Positions 1-5,904 of a DNA stretch of 6,284 bases are shown here, piece after piece (position 1 is the stretch's first letter; every line of letters starts with the position of its first letter). Made by a program: the position numbers and the translations under genes. A model generated the notes under the pieces. That model was given only the letters and a program-made list of their open reading frames with translations, had not been told where the DNA came from and made no database searches. Source of the DNA: Ruminococcus sp. UBA1780 (GTDB taxonomy: Bacteria; Bacillota; Clostridia; Oscillospirales; Ruminococcaceae); assembly GCA_002315235.1 (NCBI GenBank), contig DCGK01000022.1, positions 1 to 6,284 on the forward strand, written 5' to 3'.

Positions 1-65
1 CAGGTATTGTGAGCTGATAGTTCCAAATCTCGTAAAGAACTGGAACTATCAGCTCACAATACCTG
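1..65. repeat. Perfect 24-bp inverted repeat (fold-back) at the window edge
   Basis: Bases 1-24 are the exact reverse complement of bases 42-65, with a 17-base spacer at 25-41. The repeat begins on the very first base and lies inside the reading frame of the truncated HD-GYP gene, which stays open across it. It has no T-tract and is not a terminator. A perfect palindrome ending exactly at a sequence edge is typical of fold-back or contig-end assembly artefacts, so the codons in bases 2-41 may not be native. A real hairpin that continues upstream cannot be excluded. Confidence 0.85.
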
Positions 66-1111
66 TTGATACAAATCTCAGCAGCGGATGGAACGGTGAT
101 TTTGAGATACATCAGTTCAGTGCTTCCGGTAAACCAAATGTCTACACAACAGCTAATTTTGACATGTCGGACAGTACACTTCAGTCATCAAGCTATCAGG
201 GCTGTCTGTTCATTCCTCTTGAAGCGGGTGACTGGTTCGGATATACACCGAGCTATATTGCAGATGAAGTGGAAATTCCTGCATCAGTGTCCGATGACGA
301 ATACACATCCAAGACCATAGGCTTTATTCTGTACACGAGAACAGATGACCCGGCATACCTTATGCATTTTACAGAAGGAACAGCCGAATACTGCATGTAC
401 TGCAGACTTTTTGATACCAGAAGCTTCAGAATGGTATGTCTTGCCTTTGGAGTATGGTGTTTTGCAGCCCTCGAAATTCTCCTTGTTAATATTCATACCA
501 GAAAGATTGTAAGGCAGCATCAGAGAAATATGAAGATTATAAACGAATCGATGGAAACATTTGCTAACTTCATAGATGCCAAGGACCCGAATACAAGCGG
601 TCACTCCATAAGAGTTGCACAGTATTCAAAGCTTATTGCCGAGAATCTGGGGATGGAAGAACAGGAATGTCAGGATATTTACTATATAGGACTGCTTCAT
701 GACTGCGGCAAGATATCAATTCCGCAGGAGATTCTTATGAAGCCCGGCAGACTTGACGACGACGAATATGCAGTTATGAAAAGTCATGCACAGAAGGGTG
801 CTGACATGCTGATGAATTTTAAGACAATTCCGAATATCGGAGAGGGTGCATGCTCACATCATGAGCGTTATGACGGAAAGGGATATCCGAACGGCCTCAA
901 AGGTGAGAGCATTCCGAAAATAGGACGAATTATCTGTATTGCTGATGCTTTTGATGCCATGAACAGCAAGAGATGCTACAGAGACCGTCTGAGCAGGGAC
1001 GTAATCATCAGTGAGCTTAAGAAAAACCGTGGAATTCAGTTTGATCCGGAGCTTACAGATCTTTTCCTGGGGCTTATTGATTCCGGAAAGGTAAAAATAC
1101 AGTCGCAGTGA
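2..1111 (+). CDS. HD-GYP domain protein, predicted membrane-bound c-di-GMP phosphodiesterase (5' partial)
   Basis: The family hydrolyses cyclic di-GMP, lowering this second messenger at the cytoplasmic face of the membrane. The frame is open from base 2, so the true start lies outside the window. The ATG at 164 falls inside the domain, has no convincing ribosome binding site, and is not a credible start. About 140 residues of polar Ser/Thr/Asn/Asp-rich sequence come first, probably an extracytoplasmic sensor of no family I recognise. One hydrophobic segment follows at about 431-496, then a basic stretch (HTRKIVRQHQR) and an HD-GYP domain from about 550 to the stop. The metal-site residues are all visible: His at 602-604, the HD pair at 698-703, His at 785-787, HH at 857-862, and the HHERYDGKGYP signature with GYP at 881-889. 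A late IADAFDAM motif follows. An intact catalytic set argues for an active enzyme. A first membrane segment is expected upstream. The ligand sensed is unknown. The gene ends as its own unit before the terminator at 1143. Confidence 0.9.
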   Translation, partial: RYCELIVPNLVKNWNYQLTIPVDTNLSSGWNGDFEIHQFSASGKPNVYTTANFDMSDSTLQSSSYQGCLFIPLEAGDWFGYTPSYIADEVEIPASVSDDEYTSKTIGFILYTRTDDPAYLMHFTEGTAEYCMYCRLFDTRSFRMVCLAFGVWCFAALEILLVNIHTRKIVRQHQRNMKIINESMETFANFIDAKDPNTSGHSIRVAQYSKLIAENLGMEEQECQDIYYIGLLHDCGKISIPQEILMKPGRLDDDEYAVMKSHAQKGADMLMNFKTIPNIGEGACSHHERYDGKGYPNGLKGESIPKIGRIICIADAFDAMNSKRCYRDRLSRDVIISELKKNRGIQFDPELTDLFLGLIDSGKVKIQSQ

Positions 1112-1142
1112 AATCATATATAACAACACAGAGCTTTGAAAA

Positions 1143-1183
1143 CCGGCAGCTTCAGTAAAATCTGATTGCTGCCGGATTTTTTT
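1143..1183 (+). terminator. Rho-independent terminator of the HD-GYP gene
   Basis: An 8-bp GC-rich stem, CCGGCAGC (1143-1150) with GCTGCCGG (1168-1175), is followed by ATTTTTTT. The 17-base loop can pair further, TCAG with CTGA across a small internal loop. It starts 31 bases after the stop codon and separates this gene from the next operon. Confidence 0.9.
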
Positions 1184-1228
1184 GATTTATGGTATACCGG
1201 AAATGCAGGCTCAGCGTATGTATGACTA

Positions 1229-1257
1229 TTGCATACAATTATGAAATATGATATAAT
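1229..1257 (+). promoter_or_regulatory. Vegetative-type extended -10 promoter of the phosphofructokinase operon
   Basis: The -10 is a perfect TATAAT at 1252-1257 with the extended TGn motif at 1249-1251. A weak -35, TTGCAT at 1229-1234 (3 of 6 consensus bases), lies at the ideal 17-base spacing. The predicted start near 1264 gives a leader of about 68 bases. The leader can form a small 6-bp hairpin (CTGATT 1268-1273 with AATCAG 1280-1285). The ribosome binding site AGGAGAG at 1318-1324 lies 7 bases before the ATG. Confidence 0.8.
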
Positions 1258-1261
1258 TGTA
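1234..1261. promoter_or_regulatory. Dyad symmetry over the -10 box, candidate operator
   Basis: TACAATTAT (1234-1242) is the exact reverse complement of ATAATTGTA (1253-1261), with a 10-base spacer. The right arm covers most of the -10 box and the left arm abuts the -35, so a bound protein would block RNA polymerase. The arms are AT-rich, which raises the odds of chance, and they do not match an operator I can name. Regulation by this site is inference. Confidence 0.35.
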
Positions 1262-1331
1262 GATGCACTGATTAACTGGAATCAGCTGGCTCTTATATAC
1301 AATATATAACAACTATCAGGAGAGTGTATTT

Positions 1332-2549
1332 ATGTTCAATATCGCAGTAGCACAGTCAGGCGGACCAACCTGCGCAATCAACGCATCGCTTGTGGGTGTG
1401 TACAAAGAGGCTCTTAAGGAATCTTCAATAGATGCCGTTTTCGGTTCGGTAAACGGAATTGAGGGAATAATCCAGAATCATATGATTAATCTCAAGTCAA
1501 TGATTCTGACAAACGAAGACATGGAGCTTCTTAAGCAGACACCATCTACTGTACTCGGCTCATGCCGTTACAAGCTTCCGGACTGGGAAGAGGACGAGGA
1601 AGTTTACAAAAAAATCACTGAAACTCTTAAACAGAGAAATATCGGTGCATTTTTCTACATCGGCGGAAACGATTCAATGGACACCGTAAACAAGCTTTCT
1701 GAATATTTCAGATCAATAAATCTCGACATCAAGGTTATAGGTATTCCGAAGACTATCGACAATGACCTTCCGGTAACAGACCATACACCAGGATTCGGTT
1801 CAGCTGCAAAGTATGTTGCAACCACAATGAAGGAAATCACACGAGACAGTATAGTTTACAGTATTCCTTCAGTAACTATAGTTGAAATAATGGGTCGTCA
1901 TGCCGGATGGCTGACTGCTTCATCGGCTGTTCTTCACGCACTTGGCGAAACAGCGCCTCATCTTGTTTATGTTCCTGAAGCAAAGTTCTCAGTTGACAGC
2001 TTTCTTAAGGACGTAAGACAGGAGCTTTCAAAGCACAAGGCTGTAATTGTTGCGGTTTCAGAGGGTATCGAGGTGCCTGAAGGAGTTCAGTCAGGTGTTG
2101 TTGACAATTTCGGACACAAGTATCTTTCAGGAATAGGCAAGTATCTTGAAGACACAGTAAGAGAAGAAATCGGCTGCAAGGTACGTTCAATAGAGCTTAA
2201 TGTTATGCAGCGCTGTTCATCACATCTTGGTTCAAAGACTGATATTGATGAAGCTGAAAGCATAGGCGCAGCAGGCGTAAGATGCGCACTTGGCGGAGCA
2301 ACAGGCAGAGTAATGGTTTTCAGACGTATTTCTGATATGCCTTATACAGTATCAATTGACTCGGCAGAAGCATCAAAGATTGCAAATCAGGAAAAGTTTC
2401 TTCCGAAAAAATATATCAATTCAGCAGGAAACAACATTGATGATCACGCAATGGCATATTTCCTCCCTCTTATACAGGGAGAGCTTAATCTCGTGATGGA
2501 ACATGGTGTTCCGAAGCATTTTGCAATTCATGAATCTGTTCTTAAGTAA
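1332..2549 (+). CDS. pfp: Phosphofructokinase, pyrophosphate-dependent type (PPi:fructose-6-phosphate 1-phosphotransferase)
   Basis: Cytoplasmic glycolytic enzyme that phosphorylates fructose-6-phosphate to fructose-1,6-bisphosphate. The 405 residues fit the longer (about 400 aa) PPi/group II-III class rather than the roughly 320 aa bacterial ATP enzymes. The phosphoryl-donor loop is GGNDS (111-115) and the active-site motif is PKTIDND (139-145). ATP enzymes have GGDGS and PGTIDND. Here Asp114 replaces the Gly, and Lys140 replaces the second Gly; these are the two classic marks of PPi use. MGRHAGWL (187-194), a PE pair (215-216) and MQRCSSHLG (292-300, with the sugar-phosphate-contacting Arg) complete the fold. 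Asn113 sits where many relatives have Asp, possibly normal for this subgroup. The PPi reaction is near equilibrium and can also run toward gluconeogenesis. The start is supported by AGGAGAG 7 bases upstream. First gene of an operon with the uridylyltransferase. PPi use is predicted from these residues and is not shown directly. Confidence 0.93.
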   Translation: MFNIAVAQSGGPTCAINASLVGVYKEALKESSIDAVFGSVNGIEGIIQNHMINLKSMILTNEDMELLKQTPSTVLGSCRYKLPDWEEDEEVYKKITETLKQRNIGAFFYIGGNDSMDTVNKLSEYFRSINLDIKVIGIPKTIDNDLPVTDHTPGFGSAAKYVATTMKEITRDSIVYSIPSVTIVEIMGRHAGWLTASSAVLHALGETAPHLVYVPEAKFSVDSFLKDVRQELSKHKAVIVAVSEGIEVPEGVQSGVVDNFGHKYLSGIGKYLEDTVREEIGCKVRSIELNVMQRCSSHLGSKTDIDEAESIGAAGVRCALGGATGRVMVFRRISDMPYTVSIDSAEASKIANQEKFLPKKYINSAGNNIDDHAMAYFLPLIQGELNLVMEHGVPKHFAIHESVLK

Positions 2550-2592
2550 GACAGACATGTAAAAAAAGGGTAATAAAAAAGCAGGAGAGAAA

Positions 2593-3807
2593 ATGAAAAA
2601 CGTAATATCAGAAAAATTATCAATTTTAAATCAGGAGCATATCCTCAGATATTATAAGGAGCTTTCAGAATCAGAACAGGAAAAGCTTATAAACCAGATT
2701 GAGGATCTTGATTTTTCAGTACTTGACGAAACAGGTGCAGAAGAAGTAAGAGGAAAAATTGAACCTCTGTATGCAACAACACTTTCAGAAACTGAAAAGA
2801 ATAAGGAATCATACAGAAAAACAGGTATCGAGGCAATCAGAAACGGCAAGGTCGGCTGTGTGCTTCTTGCAGGCGGACAGGGAAGCCGTCTTGGCTTTGA
2901 CAAGCCGAAGGGCATGTTCAATATCGGCGTTGACAGGGAACTCTATATTTTTGAGTGTCTTATCAACAATCTTCTCGAAGTTGTAAAGGAAGCAAATGCG
3001 TGGATTCCGCTTTTCATTATGACAAGTGAGGACAATGACAGAGACACAAGGGAATTTCTCGAAAAGCATAAATACTTCGGATATTCAGGAGACAATGTAT
3101 TTTTCTTTGTTCAGGAACAGCTTCCGACTGTTGACGTAAAGGGCAGGCTTATGCTTTCAGCAAAGGACAGAGTATCGACAGCACCTAACGGAAACGGCGG
3201 CTGGTATGCGTCTATGGTAAAGTCAGGCGTTCTTAAGACTCTCAACAAATGCAATATCGAATGGCTTAATGTATTTGCTGTTGACAATGTTCTTCAGCGT
3301 ATGGCAGACCCGTGCTTTATCGGTGCAGTTATCGAATCAGGAAAGGAATCAGGTTCCAAGGTTGTTGCAAAGGCAGCACCTGAGGAGCGTGTCGGCGTTA
3401 TGTGTCTTGAGGACGGCAGACCGTCAATAGTCGAATACTACGAGATGACAGATGAGATGATTACAGCACGCGAAGCAGACGGAACACTTTCATATAACTG
3501 GGGTGTTATCCTTAACTATGTTTTCCGCATTGACAGACTCAATGATATTCTCGGAATGCATCTTCCGCTTCACCGTGCATTCAAGAAGGTAAAGTGCGTG
3601 GATGAAAACGGTAATATCAGCACACCTGATGAACCGAATGCATATAAGTTTGAAACACTTGTACTTGATATGGTAAAGTTACAGGACAGCTGTCTTGCAT
3701 ATGAGGTTGACAGAAGCAGGGAATTTGCTCCTGTAAAGAACAGCACAGGCGTCGATTCTGTTGATTCTGCAAGGGAACTTCTCAGAATTAATGGTATAAA
3801 ACTGTAA
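2593..3807 (+). CDS. UDPGP-family (UAP/AGX-like) sugar-1-phosphate uridylyltransferase
   Basis: Catalyses UTP + sugar-1-phosphate to UDP-sugar + PPi in the cytoplasm. The 404-residue chain has a helical N-terminal region (1-85), then the nucleotide-binding loop LLAGGQGSRLGFDKPKG (91-107). It continues with PNGNGG (198-203), VDNVLQRMADPCFIG (230-244), SKVVAKAAPEERVGV (255-269), NWG (302-304), YKFETLVLD (351-359) and REFAPVKN (376-383). These motifs resemble eukaryotic UDP-N-acetylglucosamine pyrophosphorylase more than UDP-glucose pyrophosphorylase, and are unlike the bacterial GalU or GlmU types. Such proteins in Firmicutes are often labelled UTP--glucose-1-phosphate uridylyltransferase; Glc-1-P and GlcNAc-1-P are both possible substrates and the sequence does not decide. 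The start ATG follows AGGAGAG (2583-2589). The gene begins 43 bases after the phosphofructokinase stop with no terminator between, so the two are probably co-transcribed. Confidence 0.88.
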   Translation: MKNVISEKLSILNQEHILRYYKELSESEQEKLINQIEDLDFSVLDETGAEEVRGKIEPLYATTLSETEKNKESYRKTGIEAIRNGKVGCVLLAGGQGSRLGFDKPKGMFNIGVDRELYIFECLINNLLEVVKEANAWIPLFIMTSEDNDRDTREFLEKHKYFGYSGDNVFFFVQEQLPTVDVKGRLMLSAKDRVSTAPNGNGGWYASMVKSGVLKTLNKCNIEWLNVFAVDNVLQRMADPCFIGAVIESGKESGSKVVAKAAPEERVGVMCLEDGRPSIVEYYEMTDEMITAREADGTLSYNWGVILNYVFRIDRLNDILGMHLPLHRAFKKVKCVDENGNISTPDEPNAYKFETLVLDMVKLQDSCLAYEVDRSREFAPVKNSTGVDSVDSARELLRINGIKL

Positions 3808-3814
3808 AAAATAT

Positions 3815-3850
3815 AGTGAACGCAGATTTATTCAGCGTTCACTGTTTTTT
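3815..3850 (+). terminator. Rho-independent terminator of the phosphofructokinase-uridylyltransferase operon
   Basis: A 9-bp stem, AGTGAACGC (3815-3823) with GCGTTCACT (3835-3843), closes an 11-base loop. A T-G wobble extends it at the base. TTTTTT follows at 3845-3850. It lies 7 bases after the stop codon. Confidence 0.92.
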
Positions 3851-3918
3851 GTTGTGACAAAGCAGAAATGATGCCATAATAAAGACAGAATTATGACATA
3901 TATTTTTGAAAAAAACGA

Positions 3919-3947
3919 TTTACTTTTTTTTTGAAATATGATATAAA
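3919..3947 (+). promoter_or_regulatory. Extended -10 promoter of the Na/Pi cotransporter gene
   Basis: TTTACT (-35, 3919-3924; 4 of 6 consensus bases) and TATAAA (-10, 3942-3947) are 17 bases apart, with the extended TGn motif at 3939-3941. The 15 bases TGAAATATGATATAA (3932-3946) are identical to 1242-1256 in the phosphofructokinase promoter. The predicted start near 3954 gives a leader of about 69 bases. Confidence 0.78.
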
Positions 3948-3986
3948 TATATATGGCGCACAAAAAAGAAATTTAAGATTTATAGT

Positions 3987-4011
3987 TGAAAACATATCGT
4001 TTTCAGGAAAG
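3987..4011 (+). promoter_or_regulatory. Leader hairpin abutting the Shine-Dalgarno of the Na/Pi gene
   Basis: TGAAAAC (3987-3993) pairs with GTTTTCA (3999-4005) around a 5-base loop. The last stem base is the first base of AGGAAAG (4005-4011), the only ribosome binding site visible. This site is 2 bases from a TTG at 4014 and 11 bases from the ATG at 4023, so neither spacing is ideal. The stem is AT-rich and weak. A role in translation is inference. Confidence 0.4.
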
Positions 4012-4022
4012 TATTGGTTAAT

Positions 4023-5789
4023 ATGGACATTACAAACGTTATCGCTCTTCTGAGCGGAGTTGCGCTGTTCCTTTTCGGTATGACACTTATGGGTGAAGGA
4101 CTTAAGGCAGTTGCCGGAAGCAAGCTTGAGATGGTTCTCTACAAGCTTACAAGCAATCCTTTCAAAGGTGTTGTACTTGGAACAGGTATCACAGCTGTAA
4201 TTCAGTCATCATCCGCAACCTCGATTATGACCGTCGGATTTGTTAATTCCGGTATGATGAAGGTAAACCAGGCAATAGGTATCGTAATGGGTGCCATACT
4301 TGGAACATCGGTTACAGGATGGGTTATTTGTCTTTCAGAGGTTGGCGGCTCGTCTTCCAGCTGGCTGTCACTGCTGTCAACGGCTACACTAACCGGTCTG
4401 GTTGCTATCATTGGTATTTATTTCAGAATGTTCTGCAAACAGAAGCAAAAACAGAACATAGGAAATATTCTCATGGGATTTGCCATTCTCATGACAGGTA
4501 TGGAGGCAATGAGCGGGTCAGTTTCAGTTCTCCGTGACAATCCTGCATTCATCAACGTTCTTACCTCATTTAAAAATCCTATTGTAGGCATTCTTTTTGG
4601 TATGCTTGTTACATGTGTCCTTCAGAGTGCTTCGGCTACCGTAGGTATTCTTCAGGCACTTTCAGCAACAGGCGTTATTTCATTCGAAATTGCATTCCCG
4701 ATTATTATGGGTATTGCAATCGGTGCTGCGGTTCCTGTTCTTCTCTCAGCACTCGGAACAAGTGTTGCCGGCAAGAGAACAGCATTTGTTTACCTTCTTA
4801 TTGATCTTCTCGGCGTTATCATTATTTCTGTGATATTCTATACAGTCAATGCATTTGTACATTTTGAAATAATGGATCAGACAATGAGTAAGGTTTCAGT
4901 TGCACTTGTTAATACTCTTTTCAGACTGGCTACTGTTATTATTCTTTTCCCGTTTATTGGTATTCTTGAAAAGATAGTAAAATTTATCTTCAGGGACAAT
5001 CCCGAGGATATGGAGGATACTGCCGAGATTGACAAGCTTGAAGACAAGTTTATTGAGCATCCTGCAATTGCTATTGCGCAGAGTAAGGACGCAGTAAGCT
5101 CAATGGCAAGAAAGTCCAGAAAAAATATGTCACGTGCATTCTTCCTTCTCTTTGACTATTCAGATGACAGATACAAGAAAATTCTTGACAAGGAAGAGAT
5201 TGTTGACAAGTACGAGGACAAGCTCGGTACTTATATTGTAAAGATTACAGGTGCTTCGCTTACACAGGAACAGAGCCGTGAGGTTATGAAGATGCTTCAC
5301 ACGATCGGTGACTTTGAGCGTATTGCGGACCACGCAGTAAATATTGCAAACTGTGCAAAGGAGCTTCACGAGAAGAAGATTACATTCTCCGAAAAGGCAC
5401 AGGCAGAGCTTAACGTTGTTATTTCAGCTGTATCAGAGATAGTTGTAAAGACAATTGAAGCGTACAATGAAAACGACGTTGAGAAGGCTCACCTGATTGA
5501 ACCACTTGATGAACTTATCGGTGGACTCTGCGATGAGCTTAAGATCAGACACGTAAAGCGTCTCCAGTCAGGTGAGTGTACACTTGACCACGGATTTACA
5601 TTCAATGATCTTCTTACAAACTTTGAACGTATCGGTGCTCACTGCTCAAACATTGCAGTAGCAACAATCGAACTCAGTCATGACGTTTACGACACACACG
5701 AATACCTTGAAAAATTCAAGGCTGAAAACCTCAATGACTACAACAAAAACTTTGAAAAATACAGCCTTCAGTACAAGCTTGAAGACTAA
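4023..5789 (+). CDS. Na+/phosphate cotransporter with C-terminal PhoU-like domain (NptA/PNaS family)
   Basis: Membrane protein of the type II Na/Pi symporter family, which moves inorganic phosphate with Na+; whether it imports or exports here is not visible. The 588-residue chain has an N-terminal membrane domain (1-325) built as an inverted duplication. The first repeat carries the hallmark QSSSA (61-65) and GAILGTSVTGW (90-100). The second carries QSASA (201-205) and GIAIGAAVPVLL (230-241). A linker leads to a PhoU-like helical domain (about 365-555), with metal-site motifs DFERIADHAVNIAN (430-443) and NFERIGAHCSNIA (533-545). In the second motif Ala539 replaces the usual Asp. The PhoU part suggests link to phosphate sensing or gating. 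The start is uncertain. An in-frame TTG at 4014 adds only three residues; ATG 4023 was chosen because it gives the MDI... N-terminus usual in this family. It has its own promoter and terminator, so it is a single-gene unit. Confidence 0.93.
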   Translation: MDITNVIALLSGVALFLFGMTLMGEGLKAVAGSKLEMVLYKLTSNPFKGVVLGTGITAVIQSSSATSIMTVGFVNSGMMKVNQAIGIVMGAILGTSVTGWVICLSEVGGSSSSWLSLLSTATLTGLVAIIGIYFRMFCKQKQKQNIGNILMGFAILMTGMEAMSGSVSVLRDNPAFINVLTSFKNPIVGILFGMLVTCVLQSASATVGILQALSATGVISFEIAFPIIMGIAIGAAVPVLLSALGTSVAGKRTAFVYLLIDLLGVIIISVIFYTVNAFVHFEIMDQTMSKVSVALVNTLFRLATVIILFPFIGILEKIVKFIFRDNPEDMEDTAEIDKLEDKFIEHPAIAIAQSKDAVSSMARKSRKNMSRAFFLLFDYSDDRYKKILDKEEIVDKYEDKLGTYIVKITGASLTQEQSREVMKMLHTIGDFERIADHAVNIANCAKELHEKKITFSEKAQAELNVVISAVSEIVVKTIEAYNENDVEKAHLIEPLDELIGGLCDELKIRHVKRLQSGECTLDHGFTFNDLLTNFERIGAHCSNIAVATIELSHDVYDTHEYLEKFKAENLNDYNKNFEKYSLQYKLED

Positions 5790-5792
5790 TCC

Positions 5793-5821
5793 AGAGGCAC
5801 CGGAAATCCGGTGCCTTTTTT
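5793..5821 (+). terminator. Rho-independent terminator of the Na/Pi cotransporter gene
   Basis: A strong 8-bp stem, GGCACCGG (5796-5803) with CCGGTGCC (5808-5815), closes an AAAT tetraloop. It can extend by A-T pairs into the T-tract, TTTTTT at 5816-5821. It lies 3 bases after the stop codon. Confidence 0.95.
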
Positions 5822-5826
5822 GCCAC

Positions 5827-5855
5827 TTGAATAAACCCGTATATTGTGGTATACT
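5827..5855 (+). promoter_or_regulatory. Extended -10 promoter of galE
   Basis: TTGAAT (-35, 5827-5832; 4 of 6 consensus bases) and TATACT (-10, 5850-5855) are 17 bases apart, with the extended TGn motif at 5847-5849. It begins just 5 bases beyond the previous terminator's T-tract. The predicted start near 5862 leaves a leader of about 43 bases before the ATG. Confidence 0.8.
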
Positions 5856-5904
5856 AGAAATACTTTAGTGAAACACTGATAAAACTAACAGAAGGGGAAA
5901 CAAT

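Noticed and set aside
164..166. ATG as the start of the HD-GYP gene
   Set aside because: The frame stays open upstream to base 2 with coding-like composition, there is no good ribosome binding site, and starting here would cut the sensor region and leave no upstream membrane anchor. Best read as an internal Met of a truncated gene.
284..604. Antisense open frame opposite the HD-GYP gene
   Set aside because: It lies wholly within a well-supported gene, lacks family motifs, and its composition (many Cys and His) is typical of a reverse-strand shadow. The same applies to the other overlapping short frames.
1191..1198. Palindrome GGTATACC with a TATACC resembling a -10 box
   Set aside because: No -35 sits at a suitable distance and a much better promoter lies downstream at 1229-1257. 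An 8-base palindrome is expected by chance.
2550..2592. Possible terminator or promoter between the two operon genes
   Set aside because: There is only a short A-rich spacer with the downstream ribosome binding site and no GC-rich stem or T-tract, so read-through is expected.
3851..3918. Search for a Pho box or riboswitch before the Na/Pi gene
   Set aside because: I see AT-rich sequence but no repeated TTAACA-like direct repeats and no conserved riboswitch core, and the leader of about 69 bases is short for a riboswitch.
5839..5854. Inverted repeat GTATA/TATAC over the galE promoter
   Set aside because: Five-base AT-rich arms are too short to support an operator.
5680..5868. Short + strand frame over the end of the Na/Pi gene and its terminator
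   Set aside because: It runs through the terminator hairpin and the galE promoter, and is Thr/Lys-rich low-complexity sequence out of frame with the real gene.
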